Of a DNA stretch of 64,000 nucleotides, positions 1 to 7,407 are shown in pieces (position 1 is the first letter of the stretch; each line of letters starts with the position of its first letter). The DNA is from Streptomyces sp. NRRL F-4489 (lineage in GTDB: Bacteria; Actinomycetota; Actinomycetes; Streptomycetales; Streptomycetaceae), in NCBI RefSeq assembly GCF_001509485.1, contig NZ_LLZI01000191.1:1-64000 (forward strand), given 5' to 3'. The notes under the pieces are model-generated. The model was not told the origin of the DNA, made no database searches, and saw only the letters and a program-made list of their open reading frames with translations. The translations under genes and the position numbers were made by a program.

Positions 1-795
1 GAGCGCCTCCCCGGACAGCGCCATGCCCAGCACCACCCCGGTCACCGGATTGAGCAGCCCGACCAGCCCCACCGTCGCCGCCGGCAGCCGCCGCAGCCCC
101 GCGAACCAGGCGGCGAACGCCACCGCCGTCGCCACCACCGTCACGTACCCGAAGCCCAGCACCGCCCGCCCGTCCAGCACCGGCGGCGCGCCCTCCACCA
201 CCACCGCGCACGGCACCAGCAGCAGCCCGCCCGCCGTCAACTGCCAGGCGGTGGCCGAGAGTACGTCCACGCCGCCCGGCCGCCCGGCCCCGCCGCTCCA
301 CCGCTTGGCCAGCACATAGCCGAGCGAGGACATCCCCATCGCGCCCGCGGACGCCAGCACCCCGAGCCCGTCCACCGCGACCGACGCCGACAGCAGCATC
401 AGCCCGACCCCGGCGGCCCCCACCGCCGCCCCGGCCAGATGCGCCACCCGCGGCCGCTCACCCACCAGCCCCCACGCGAACACCGCCATGACCAGCGGCG
501 ACAGCGCCATCACCACCGAGGCCAGACTCGTCGGCAGCCGCTGCGCCGCCACATAGACCAGCGCGAAGAACCCGCCCATGTTGAGCACGCCGAGGACCAC
601 CGAACGCCACCACCACACCCCGCGCGGCAGCTTCCGGCACACCGCCAGCAGCAGCGCCCCGGCGGGCAGCGCCCGGATCGCCGCCCCGTAGAGCGGATGG
701 CCGTCCGGCAGGAACTCATGCGTCACGAAGTAGTTCGTCCCCCACGCCACCGGCGCGACGGCCGTCACCAGCACCCACCGCCCATTACCTTCCAT
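1..795 (-). CDS. EamA/DMT-family transporter, 3' end outside window
   Basis: The reverse strand is open from the ATG at 795 to the window edge (265 codons, C-terminus missing; EamA proteins usually have about 300 residues). The translation is strongly hydrophobic, starts MEGNGRWVLVTAVAPVAWG and contains the WGTNY motif common near the N-terminus of EamA exporters, then repeated Gly/Ala/Leu helices, as expected for a ten-helix inner-membrane metabolite or drug exporter. An in-frame ATG at 825 is possible. The 795 start is preferred because a TAGTTT -10 box (808 to 803) ends seven bases before it, giving a leaderless mRNA. It is divergent from a MarR gene and shares two operator palindromes with it, so MarR control is likely. 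Substrate cannot be predicted. Confidence 0.85.
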   Translation of the reverse strand, partial: MEGNGRWVLVTAVAPVAWGTNYFVTHEFLPDGHPLYGAAIRALPAGALLLAVCRKLPRGVWWWRSVVLGVLNMGGFFALVYVAAQRLPTSLASVVMALSPLVMAVFAWGLVGERPRVAHLAGAAVGAAGVGLMLLSASVAVDGLGVLASAGAMGMSSLGYVLAKRWSGGAGRPGGVDVLSATAWQLTAGGLLLVPCAVVVEGAPPVLDGRAVLGFGYVTVVATAVAFAAWFAGLRRLPAATVGLVGLLNPVTGVVLGMALSGEAL

Positions 796-824
796 GGAAG
801 CCAAACTACCTTCCCAGGAAGCCA
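786..824. promoter_or_regulatory. Tandem MarR-type operators in divergent promoter
   Basis: An 18-bp sequence, TACCTTCCNNGGAAGCCA, occurs twice (786-803 and 807-824), 21 bp apart, i.e. two helical turns. Each copy contains an inverted repeat of the form CTTCC-NN-GGAAG. The second lies between the probable -35 and -10 regions of both divergent genes; the first covers the eamA start codon. -10 boxes are TAAGCT (825-830) for marR and TAGTTT (808-803) for eamA. A MarR dimer on each site would silence both genes. Confidence 0.7.
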
Positions 825-836
825 TAAGCTCCCCCC

Positions 837-1433
837 ATGCCCAAGAACCCACCGCCCCCGCCAGGCCCACCAGACCCACCGGACGCGTCGGCCGCACGAG
901 AAGCCCCACCAGAGGCCCCCGCCGGAACACCCCCCGACCACATCTCCCGCATCCAAGCCGCCTGGGCCCGCGAGCGCCCGGACCTCGACGTCACCCCGCA
1001 GGCCGTCATCGGCCGCCTGCACCGCCTCGGCGCGCTGCTGACCGACCGCCTCTGCGTCGTGTACCGCCGCTACGGCCTGAGCGAGGGCGAGTTCGACGTC
1101 CTGGCCGCGCTGCGCCGGGCCGGCGCGCCGTACGAGCGGGCGCCCGGCGAACTGGCCGCGCACACCATGGTCACCACCGGCGCCATGACCAAGCGGATCG
1201 ACCGGCTCGAACGCGACGGGCTGGTCACCCGCCGCCGCTCGGCCACCGACGGGCGCGGCCGGGTCGTCGCCCTCACCGACGCCGGACGCGACCTCATCGA
1301 CCGCGCCTTCACCGACCACATGCGCAACGAACGCACCCTCCTCGACACCCTCACCCCCCAGGAGGCCACCCAACTGGAATCCCTCCTCACCACCTGGCTC
1401 TCCCGCGTCGAACCCCCGCACTCCACCCCCTGA
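837..1433 (+). CDS. MarR-family transcriptional regulator
   Basis: 198 residues with a proline-rich N-terminus (about 1-40) followed by a MarR winged helix. The recognition helix region includes TTGAMTKRIDRLERDGLV, and the wing (RRRSATDGRGRVVALT) has the basic and Asp-Gly-Arg pattern typical of MarR. The ATG at 837 comes six bases after a TAAGCT -10 box, so the message may lack a leader. It is divergent from the EamA transporter and probably represses both by binding the tandem palindromes between them. The ligand is unknown; MarR/EamA pairs commonly respond to aromatic or toxic small molecules. Confidence 0.9.
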   Translation: MPKNPPPPPGPPDPPDASAAREAPPEAPAGTPPDHISRIQAAWARERPDLDVTPQAVIGRLHRLGALLTDRLCVVYRRYGLSEGEFDVLAALRRAGAPYERAPGELAAHTMVTTGAMTKRIDRLERDGLVTRRRSATDGRGRVVALTDAGRDLIDRAFTDHMRNERTLLDTLTPQEATQLESLLTTWLSRVEPPHSTP

Positions 1434-1533
1434 CCCCACCAACCCCACCCACCCCTCCCCCAACCGGGTGAAACCACCCACACCACGCACACCACCCCGC
1501 CAGAATCGAACGGGTGAGCGGTATCCTTCGGCT

Positions 1534-1908
1534 GTGGCTGACAAGCAGAAGACCTACGACTTCCCCCAGGACCTGCGGGAAGCACAGCTGGAGCTGCACC
1601 AGGTCCGGTCCGCCCTCGCGGACCTCTACAAGCGCCTCCCCTGGTCGGTCGAGCCGCAGCCCGGCTGGACCCACACCAAGGAGAACGGTCACTTCTACGA
1701 GACCGAGCGCCCCGAGTCCCCCGGCTGGACCGACGAGGAGCAGTCCGAGGTGGCCGCCCTCCGCGCCCGCCAGCTCGAACTCAGCGAACGCGTCGTCACC
1801 CACGCCTTCTGGTCCTCCTGCGACGACCCCCCGGCCGCCCGCTCCGCCCTCAAGCACCTCCACGACCAGGACGACGAAGCCGCGGAACGCCAGGCCCTGG
1901 GCGAGTGA
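1534..1908 (+). CDS. Conserved hypothetical protein
   Basis: 124 residues starting VADKQKTYDF at the GTG at 1534. A TATCCT -10 box (1522-1527) ends six bases before it, supporting a leaderless start over the longer reading frame that opens at 1468. The protein is charged, probably soluble and helical, with a Trp-rich centre (LPWSVEPQPGWTH) and an acidic C-terminus. No catalytic motif or membrane segment is visible and I cannot assign a function. A hairpin follows the stop codon. Confidence 0.75.
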   Translation: MADKQKTYDFPQDLREAQLELHQVRSALADLYKRLPWSVEPQPGWTHTKENGHFYETERPESPGWTDEEQSEVAALRARQLELSERVVTHAFWSSCDDPPAARSALKHLHDQDDEAAERQALGE

Positions 1909-1940
1909 CCGCACCCCCTTGGCCGCCCCCGCGCATCACA

Positions 1941-1976
1941 AAGGCCCCCGCCCGGAATCTCCCGGTCAGGGGCCTT
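1941..1976. terminator. Hairpin between convergent genes
   Basis: AAGGCCCC (1941-1948) pairs with GGGGCCTT (1969-1976) across a 20-nt loop. It lies between the hypothetical gene ending at 1908 and the oppositely transcribed tRNA, so it may stop transcription from both sides. Confidence 0.55.
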
Positions 1977-1983
1977 CAGTACG

Positions 1984-2070
1984 CGGAGGCTGTGGGATTT
2001 GAACCCACGGTGGCGTTGCCGCCACGTCAGTTTTCAAGACTGATCCCTTAGGCCGCTCGGGCAAGCCTCC
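1984..2070 (-). tRNA. tRNA-Ser (anticodon TGA)
   Basis: Read on the reverse strand the gene begins GGAGGCTTGCCCGAGCGG. It has a 7-bp acceptor stem (GGAGGCT with AGCCTCC, discriminator G), an anticodon arm whose loop CTTGAAA gives anticodon TGA (reads UCA), a long type II variable arm (GTGGCGGCAACGCCAC) and the T-loop GGTTCAAATCC. The 87-nt length and long variable arm fit serine. The CCA end is not encoded. Confidence 0.96.
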
Positions 2071-2113
2071 CCGCGGCACCGGTGTGCGGTGTCGCGGGGA
2101 TCAGACTAGCGCG

Positions 2114-3616
2114 TCACTTGTCGCCCGTGCGCTGTCCCAGGGTGACCTGGGTGGTGTGCTCCTTGCCGCCGCGCTTGAAGGTGAGGGTGACCCGGTCGCC
2201 GGGCTTGTGCTGCCAGATCTCGCTGATCAGGGTCGGGCCGCTGTCGATGACCGTGTCGTCGAGCTTGGTGATCGTGTCGCCGGGCTTCAGGCCCGCCTTG
2301 TCGGCCGGGCCGCCGGGGGTGACCGCGTCGGAGCCGTTGTTGCCGGTCTGGGCGATCGTCGCGCCGTCGCCGGACTCCCGCATGCCGACCTGGACCCCTA
2401 TCTGCGGATAGATCGGCTGACCGGTCTTGATCAGGTCCTGCGCCACCCGCTTCGCCTGGTCGATCGGGATCGCGAAGCCCAGGCCGATGCTGCCGGCCTG
2501 GCCGGAGTCGCCGCCCAGCCCGCCGCCGTTGCCGGCCGACTGGATGGCGGAGTTGATGCCGATGACGTTGCCGCCGGCGTCCAGCAGCGGGCCGCCGGAG
2601 TTGCCCGGGTTTATCGACGCGTCCGTCTGGAGCGCGCTCATGTACGAGGCGCTGGCGCCGCCGCCGTCGCTGGAGGCCACCGGGCGGTCCTTGGCGCTGA
2701 TGATGCCGGTGGTGACCGTGCCGGACAGGCCGAACGGCGCGCCGATCGCGATGGTGGCGTCGCCGACCTGGACGTTGGCGGACTTGCCGAGCGGGAGCGG
2801 GGTGAGCTTGGCGCCCGCGGCGTTCTTCAGCTTGATGACGGCGACGTCGTAGCCCTGGGCGTGGCCGATGACCTCGGCGTCGTACTTCTTGCCGTTGGAG
2901 AACGTCGCGGTGAGCCGGCCGCCGTCGGCGGCGCTGGCGACCACGTGGTTGTTGGTGAGGATGTGGCCCTGGGTGTCGTAGACGAAGCCGGTGCCCGTGC
3001 CGCCGTCGCCGCTCGCGCCCTGCGCCTCGATCGTCACGACGCTGGGCAGCGCCCGCTGCGCTATCCCGGAGACCGAGGTGGGCTTGCGGTTGAGCGCGCC
3101 GGGGTCGCCGGGGGCGGAGACCGTGGTGGAGGCGTTGTCGCTGCGGCCGGCGGCCCAGTAGCCGATCCCGCCGCCGACGCCGCCCGCGACCAGCGCGGCG
3201 ACCAGCACCGCGGCGATCAGGCCGCCGCCGCGCTTCGGCCGGGCCGGGGGCTGGCCGGGCACGGCCCAGGGGTCGCCGCCGGCCGGAGGCGCGCCCCAGC
3301 CGCCGGACGGGCCGTGGCCCGCCGCGGCATACGGGCCGGGCGGCGGGGACGGCGGGAGCTGGCCCTGCGGGCCGGGGCCGTGCGGACCGGACGGGGCCGG
3401 GGGCAGCTGCTGGGTGTGGTCGTGGCCGGCCGGGGGCGCGGGGCGGGCGGGGTCCGGCTCGCCGGCCCGGGGCGCGTAGTCCGGCGGCGGGGGCGCGGCG
3501 GGCGGGGTGGGCTGAGTACGGTCGCCGGAGGCGGGCGCGGGGGCGCGGTCCGGCTGCGGTCCGGTCGGCGGCTCGGCCTCCGACGGAACGCCGGGTCCCT
3601 CGTTCTCGGTGCTCAC
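2114..3616 (-). CDS. HtrA-type trypsin-like serine protease with PDZ domain
   Basis: 500 residues from the GTG at 3616, which follows a strong ribosome site (GAGGAGAG); the frame is open further upstream but without such support. Layout: proline/glycine-rich cytoplasmic N-terminus (about 1-130), one membrane helix (about 134-156), extracellular trypsin-like domain, and a C-terminal PDZ domain (about 400-490). The catalytic triad is visible: His224 in NNHVV, Asp257 in YDVAVIKL, Ser340 in GNSGGP. HtrA/DegP proteins degrade or refold misfolded exported proteins, and the anchor places the protease outside the membrane. Two 23-bp direct repeats lie upstream (3673-3720). Streptomyces carry several HtrA paralogs and I cannot say which this is. 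Confidence 0.93.
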   Translation of the reverse strand: MSTENEGPGVPSEAEPPTGPQPDRAPAPASGDRTQPTPPAAPPPPDYAPRAGEPDPARPAPPAGHDHTQQLPPAPSGPHGPGPQGQLPPSPPPGPYAAAGHGPSGGWGAPPAGGDPWAVPGQPPARPKRGGGLIAAVLVAALVAGGVGGGIGYWAAGRSDNASTTVSAPGDPGALNRKPTSVSGIAQRALPSVVTIEAQGASGDGGTGTGFVYDTQGHILTNNHVVASAADGGRLTATFSNGKKYDAEVIGHAQGYDVAVIKLKNAAGAKLTPLPLGKSANVQVGDATIAIGAPFGLSGTVTTGIISAKDRPVASSDGGGASASYMSALQTDASINPGNSGGPLLDAGGNVIGINSAIQSAGNGGGLGGDSGQAGSIGLGFAIPIDQAKRVAQDLIKTGQPIYPQIGVQVGMRESGDGATIAQTGNNGSDAVTPGGPADKAGLKPGDTITKLDDTVIDSGPTLISEIWQHKPGDRVTLTFKRGGKEHTTQVTLGQRTGDK

Positions 3617-3963
3617 AGCTCTCTCCTCAGTCAGCTCGCGTCGCGGCGGTGCCGGCCCGGAGACCGGTCTCCCGGTATTCCAGCATCCGGGATCCCGCGG
3701 TACTCCAGCATCCGCGATGCCGCCGCTCCGGGCGAGTCCCGGCACGGCCGGGGGTACGTCCTTCCGCGGGCGGCCGCCACCGGCCGGTACGCCACCCGGG
3801 CCCCTGGGGACGATCACCGCACAGCCTTCACCAGCTTTCCGCATGGCCTGTCAGAGCACCGTAAGCCGAAGCTGTGACATACGGCCCGCAGCGCGGCGCG
3901 CAGAGGCGGCCGGGGCCCGGATTTCCCCGGCGGGGCGGGGCCGCCGGATGGCACGATGACGCG
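3617..3963. other. 347-bp divergent intergenic region
   Basis: Lies between the HtrA-type protease and the phosphodiesterase gene. It holds the tandem repeats at 3673-3720, described separately. Reading frames cross it but look like extensions of the flanking genes or shadows. No clear -35/-10 pair was found. Confidence 0.5.
3673..3720. repeat. Two 23-bp direct repeats upstream of htrA-like gene
   Basis: Copies at 3673-3695 and 3698-3720 share 20 of 23 bases (core CCAGCATCCG), with a 25-bp period. Each ends in a small palindrome (ATCCGGGAT, ATCCGCGAT). The spacing suits tandem binding of a response regulator; htrA genes are often activated by CssR-like regulators, but the match to any known site is untested. 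Confidence 0.5.
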
Positions 3964-4851
3964 GTGAGCTTCCCACGCCCCGCCCAGGAAGGCCGTCCGC
4001 ACCGACCCGCCGTCGTGGCGCACCGCGGCGCCTCCGACGACGCCCCCGAGCACACCCTGGCCGCCTACCGCAAGGCGATCGAGGACGGCGCCGACGCCCT
4101 GGAGTGCGACGTCCGGATGACCGCGGACGGACACCTGGTCTGCGTCCACGACCGGCGGATCAACCGCACCTCCAACGGGCGCGGCGCGGTCTCCGCGCTG
4201 GAGCTGGCCGACCTCGCCGAGCTGGACTTCGGGTCCTGGAAGGAGTCGCTGGCCGACCGCGGCGTGCTCGCCGACCTGGCGCGGACCACCGGCCGGGCGG
4301 TGGACGCGGGCGAGGAGCCGGACCGCCAGCAGGAGAACACCGAGCGGACCTCCGTGCTCACCCTGGAGCGGCTGCTGGAGCTGGTCGCGGACGCGGACCG
4401 CCGGGTCGAGCTGGCCATCGAGACCAAGCACCCCACCCGCTGGGCCGGACAGGTGGAACAGCGCCTGGTCGAACTCCTCGCCCGCTTCGGCCACACCCGG
4501 CCGGCCGAGCGCCACGGGCCCCCGGCGGTCCGCGTGATGAGCTTCTCGGCCCGTTCGCTGCACCGCGTCCGGGCCGCCGCGCCGGACATCCCGGGCGTCT
4601 ATCTGATGCAGTTCCTCACCCCCCGCCACCGGGACGGCCGGCTGCCGCCCGGGGTGCGGATCGCCGGCCCCGGGGTGCGGATCCTGCGCGCGCACCCGGA
4701 GTACGTCGCCAGGGCGCACCGGGCGGGCCACCAGGTCCACGTCTGGACGGTCAACGACCCGGCGGACGTGGAACTGTGCCGCGAGCTGGGCGTGGACGCC
4801 ATCATTACGAACCGCCCCAAACAGGTACGAAGCCAACTCGGCGTCGACTAA
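3964..4851 (+). CDS. Glycerophosphodiester phosphodiesterase family protein
   Basis: 295 residues from the GTG at 3964. The GDPD signature AHRGASDDAPEHT begins at about residue 19 (His20), followed by the metal-binding ALECDVRMT segment, a second His in VCVHDRRI, the ELAIETKHP segment and the C-terminal VWTVNDPADV and GVDAIITNRP motifs. GDPD enzymes hydrolyse glycerophosphodiesters to an alcohol and glycerol-3-phosphate using a divalent metal on a TIM barrel. There is no clear signal peptide, so it is probably cytoplasmic. A longer frame from 3874 exists but has poor composition. Confidence 0.93.
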   Translation: MSFPRPAQEGRPHRPAVVAHRGASDDAPEHTLAAYRKAIEDGADALECDVRMTADGHLVCVHDRRINRTSNGRGAVSALELADLAELDFGSWKESLADRGVLADLARTTGRAVDAGEEPDRQQENTERTSVLTLERLLELVADADRRVELAIETKHPTRWAGQVEQRLVELLARFGHTRPAERHGPPAVRVMSFSARSLHRVRAAAPDIPGVYLMQFLTPRHRDGRLPPGVRIAGPGVRILRAHPEYVARAHRAGHQVHVWTVNDPADVELCRELGVDAIITNRPKQVRSQLGVD

Positions 4852-4992
4852 CGGGACCTCACAGGGCGTACCCCGGCGCATTCGACCCGTACGCATCGGT
4901 GTCGAGTGCGTCACTGCGTGCCGATTGGCCGGTTTCCGGTCCAGTCCATTGGGGCATCCATCCCGTGGCGTGGGGCAAAGGAGGTCTCGGGG

Positions 4993-5631
4993 GTGGCGTT
5001 GGTGGTGGCACAAGAGGTGCCGACGTCGTCGATCATGGCCGTACCCCATGGTCCGGCGGCAGTGGGCATGGCCAGGCGGCGCATGCGGGAAGAGCTGCTG
5101 ACAAGGGGAGTTCAGGACACCGTCGTCGATGACGCGGTCCTGATCCTCTCGGAACTGCTGAGCAATGCCTGCCGCCACGCGCGTCCGATCTACGGCGACG
5201 GCCTGCCGGGCGCCCCCGACGCGTCGGTGCGGGCGGCCTGGCGCATCGACGGGCAGGGCCGGCTGATCGTCGCGGTGACGGACGGCGGCGGGCCGACCCG
5301 CCCGGTCCCCTCGACGCCCTCGGTCACCGCCCGCGGCGGCCGCGGTCTGGCGATCATCCGCTCGCTCGCCAAGGACTGGGGCGTGCGCGACAGCGCGCCC
5401 GGCGAGGTGACGGTCTGGGCCGCACTCTCCCTTCAAGGCGCGTTCGCTACGCGCGTGGACCTCGCCGCAGATCTCACGGCCGACCTGGTCACGGACCTGG
5501 CCGCCGGGCTGCCGCCGTCCCTGCGCACGACTCCGCGCGCCACCCCGGGGCGCCGCCCGCGCGGCGGTCCCGGCCGCAGCCGGAGCACGTCCGGGCGCCT
5601 GGCGCTGGCGGAGTTGGACGAGGTGCCGTAG
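4993..5631 (+). CDS. ATP-binding anti-sigma-type regulator (HATPase_c_2)
   Basis: 212 residues from the GTG at 4993, eight bases after the ribosome site AAAGGAGG; the frame is open further upstream. The GHKL ATPase motifs are present: N-box with Glu54 and Asn58 (SELLSNACRHA), G1 box from Asp97 (DGGGP), and G2 box GGRGLAII near residue 115. This RsbW/SpoIIAB-like family binds and often phosphorylates anti-sigma antagonists. Streptomyces has dozens, most without a known partner. The C-terminal 50 residues are Arg/Pro/Gly-rich and look disordered. No sigma factor or antagonist gene is adjacent. Confidence 0.9.
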   Translation: MALVVAQEVPTSSIMAVPHGPAAVGMARRRMREELLTRGVQDTVVDDAVLILSELLSNACRHARPIYGDGLPGAPDASVRAAWRIDGQGRLIVAVTDGGGPTRPVPSTPSVTARGGRGLAIIRSLAKDWGVRDSAPGEVTVWAALSLQGAFATRVDLAADLTADLVTDLAAGLPPSLRTTPRATPGRRPRGGPGRSRSTSGRLALAELDEVP

Positions 5632-5652
5632 GGCCGGGTCATCGGGTGTGAC

Positions 5653-5668
5653 GCCGGGCCTGCCCGGC
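5653..5668. terminator. Short GC hairpin after the ATPase gene
   Basis: GCCGGGCCTGCCCGGC is a complete palindrome located 21 bases after the stop codon. There is no T-run, which is usual for Streptomyces terminators. Confidence 0.4.
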
Positions 5669-5827
5669 CCCCGCAGGCGTACGCCCGCCCCGGTGGCTAC
5701 GCGCCGCCCCTACGCCGTTGCCTGCGGCGCCCGTTACGGCGTTGTCGGCGGCCTCGCGGGCCCCGGTCTCCTTTAGGCTCGCGCGGTACGTGTCCGCCCC
5801 CAGGATCGACCAGGAGACCCCGCCGCC

Positions 5828-6796
5828 ATGGCCAAGAAGCGCCGTCCCCAGCCCCGGGCCGCAGCAGTACAGATCAAGGACGGTGAGGTGCCGGTCGTCG
5901 GCGCCCGCGAGCCGTGCCCGTGCGGTTCCGGCCGCCGGTACAAGGCGTGCCACGGCCGGCAGGCGGCGCAGGCCGCCATCGAGCTGGTGCGGCGCCCCTT
6001 CGAGGGCCTGCCCGGCGAATGCGACTGGGTCGCGCTGCGCGAGCTGGTGCCCGCCGCCACCGCCCCGCTGACGCTCAAGGGCGGCCTGCCCGACGGCGTC
6101 CCGTCCGTCACGCTGGCGACCGTGCTGCCGATGGCCTGGCCCGCGCTGCGCCGGGACAACGGCGCGGTGCTGATCGGCCTCCAGAACGACACCTCCTCCG
6201 GCGACCTCAGCCGCGACCTCGCCGACACCCTCCGGCGCGCCCTGACCACCGAACCGGGCCATCCGGTCGCCGCCGGGCGGGCCCCCGCCGACGGCCCCCG
6301 GCTCCAGGACGTGCTGGACCTGAGCGCGCCTTTTGAGCCGACCGTCCACACCGGCTTCGAGTTCTGGGTGGAGAACGCCGAGAACGCCACCGGCGAGGTC
6401 GCCGCCTCCCTGGAGCGGGCCAACGCCGCGGCCATCCCGACCGCCCGCATTCCGGGCCTGGAGGGCGCGTACTGGTGCGAGGCGCCCGAGAAGAACCACC
6501 TGCGCTGGGTCACCCCGCACCCCGAGGAGCAGCTGCTCGACGCGCTCGCCCGGCTGTCCGCCGCGGGCACCGCCGGGCTGGGCGAGGGCACCCGCCTGGT
6601 CGGGTCGTTCCGGGCGCACGGGCTGGTCGTTCCGGTGTGGGACCTGCCGTCCTCGATGCGCGCCGACGATGTCGCGGGCCCGGCCGCCGCGTTCGGCGAG
6701 CGGCTGGCCAAGGCGCTGGCCGAGGACGCGCCGCTGACCGCCGAGGAGCGCCGGGCCCGCGGCGGCCTCACCAACCGTCAGGTGACGCTGAGCTGA
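5828..6796 (+). CDS. SEC-C motif protein, DUF5926 family
   Basis: 322 residues. The N-terminus is basic (MAKKRRPQPR), followed by a SEC-C zinc-binding motif with Cys30, Cys32, Cys41 and His42 in CPCGSGRRYKACHG. The rest matches my memory of the actinobacterial DUF5926 family. SEC-C motifs bind zinc and, in SecA, contact SecB and ribosomes; here the role is unknown. A TAGGCT -10-like box sits at 5772-5777, about 50 bases before the ATG. The gene is conserved in this position in streptomycetes as I recall it, which suggests a housekeeping role. Confidence 0.88.
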   Translation: MAKKRRPQPRAAAVQIKDGEVPVVGAREPCPCGSGRRYKACHGRQAAQAAIELVRRPFEGLPGECDWVALRELVPAATAPLTLKGGLPDGVPSVTLATVLPMAWPALRRDNGAVLIGLQNDTSSGDLSRDLADTLRRALTTEPGHPVAAGRAPADGPRLQDVLDLSAPFEPTVHTGFEFWVENAENATGEVAASLERANAAAIPTARIPGLEGAYWCEAPEKNHLRWVTPHPEEQLLDALARLSAAGTAGLGEGTRLVGSFRAHGLVVPVWDLPSSMRADDVAGPAAAFGERLAKALAEDAPLTAEERRARGGLTNRQVTLS

Positions 6797-6822
6797 CGGC
6801 GGCGACAGCCTCGTTCGTGGGC

Positions 6823-6836
6823 GTGACACCTGTCAC
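6823..6836. promoter_or_regulatory. Perfect inverted repeat GTGACA-CC-TGTCAC
   Basis: A 14-bp operator-like palindrome 26 bases after the DUF5926 stop codon. It includes GACAC, the core bound by WhiA, but one match to five bases is weak evidence. Confidence 0.35.
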
Positions 6837-6925
6837 AGCGGATCCGGACCCCTCAGGTACTTGCGGGTAAAACCACGTCCGGAAATCCACGATCGAATTT
6901 GCGAACCGCCGATCTCTTGTTACGG

Positions 6926-6973
6926 TTCTAAAAGCCCGGTCGCTGGTGCATCCCCCGTCGCCAGCGACCGGGC
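6926..6973 (-). terminator. Intrinsic terminator on the reverse strand
   Basis: A perfect 13-bp stem (GCCCGGTCGCTGG at 6934-6946 with its complement at 6961-6973) and 14-nt loop. On the reverse strand the stem is followed at once by TTTTAGAA, a rare true T-run for Streptomyces. It would end reverse-strand transcripts, presumably those from the Prim-Pol-like gene whose stop lies 430 bases upstream. Confidence 0.75.
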
Positions 6974-7407
6974 GCTTCCATGTCCGGGCGCGCCTTCGCT
7001 GGCCCCGCCCGGCGCCGCCCCGCCGCCGTCGCCGCGGCCGGGCCCGTACGGCCCCCAACTCCCGCCGCACCGCTTCCCCTTGGCCCCTTTGCGCGCCGGA
7101 GCACCGCCGTACCCCGAGCAGCGCGCGGCGGGCCGCCCGGCGGCCTTCCCCGCGCCGCCACGCGCCCCGTACGGCCGCAGCGCGGCAGACGGGCGGGATC
7201 GGGCGGCGAACCCCGCCCCAGCCGTGGCACCGCGTGCCGGAACGGCCGGGCGCCCGCGGGCCCCGGGGGCGCACACCCCCGTACGAGTGAACCGGCGAGG
7301 TGCGTTTTCCGGCCAGCCGCGGCCGGGCGCGGCGAGGTGCGGCCGACCCCTCGGCCGGCCGCGGCCGGCCGCACCCGAGCCCCGGAACGACAGCTCGGAC
7401 CACCGGC

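Larger units (their letters stand above)
6797..7407. other. 611-bp intergenic region, no supported gene
   Basis: The first 180 bases are AT-rich for this genome and contain a palindrome (6823-6836) and a reverse-strand terminator (6926-6973). A TTGCGA-16-TACGGT promoter-like pair (6899-6926, forward) overlaps the terminator's T-run. From about 6980 to 7407 the sequence is extremely GC-rich, with an 18-bp perfect palindrome at 7353-7370. Open frames there on both strands are low-complexity Arg/Pro/Ala/Gly stretches that I do not accept as genes. Confidence 0.6.

Noticed and set aside
2084..3877. 597-codon forward frame across the HtrA-type gene
   Set aside because: Antisense shadow of the protease, whose triad and PDZ domain are unmistakable; the product is low-complexity Arg/Gly/Ala/Val.
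6841..6980. Possible c-di-AMP (ydaO) or other riboswitch
   Set aside because: I could not fit the conserved core of any riboswitch, and no cell-wall hydrolase gene follows; the hairpin is better explained as a reverse-strand terminator.
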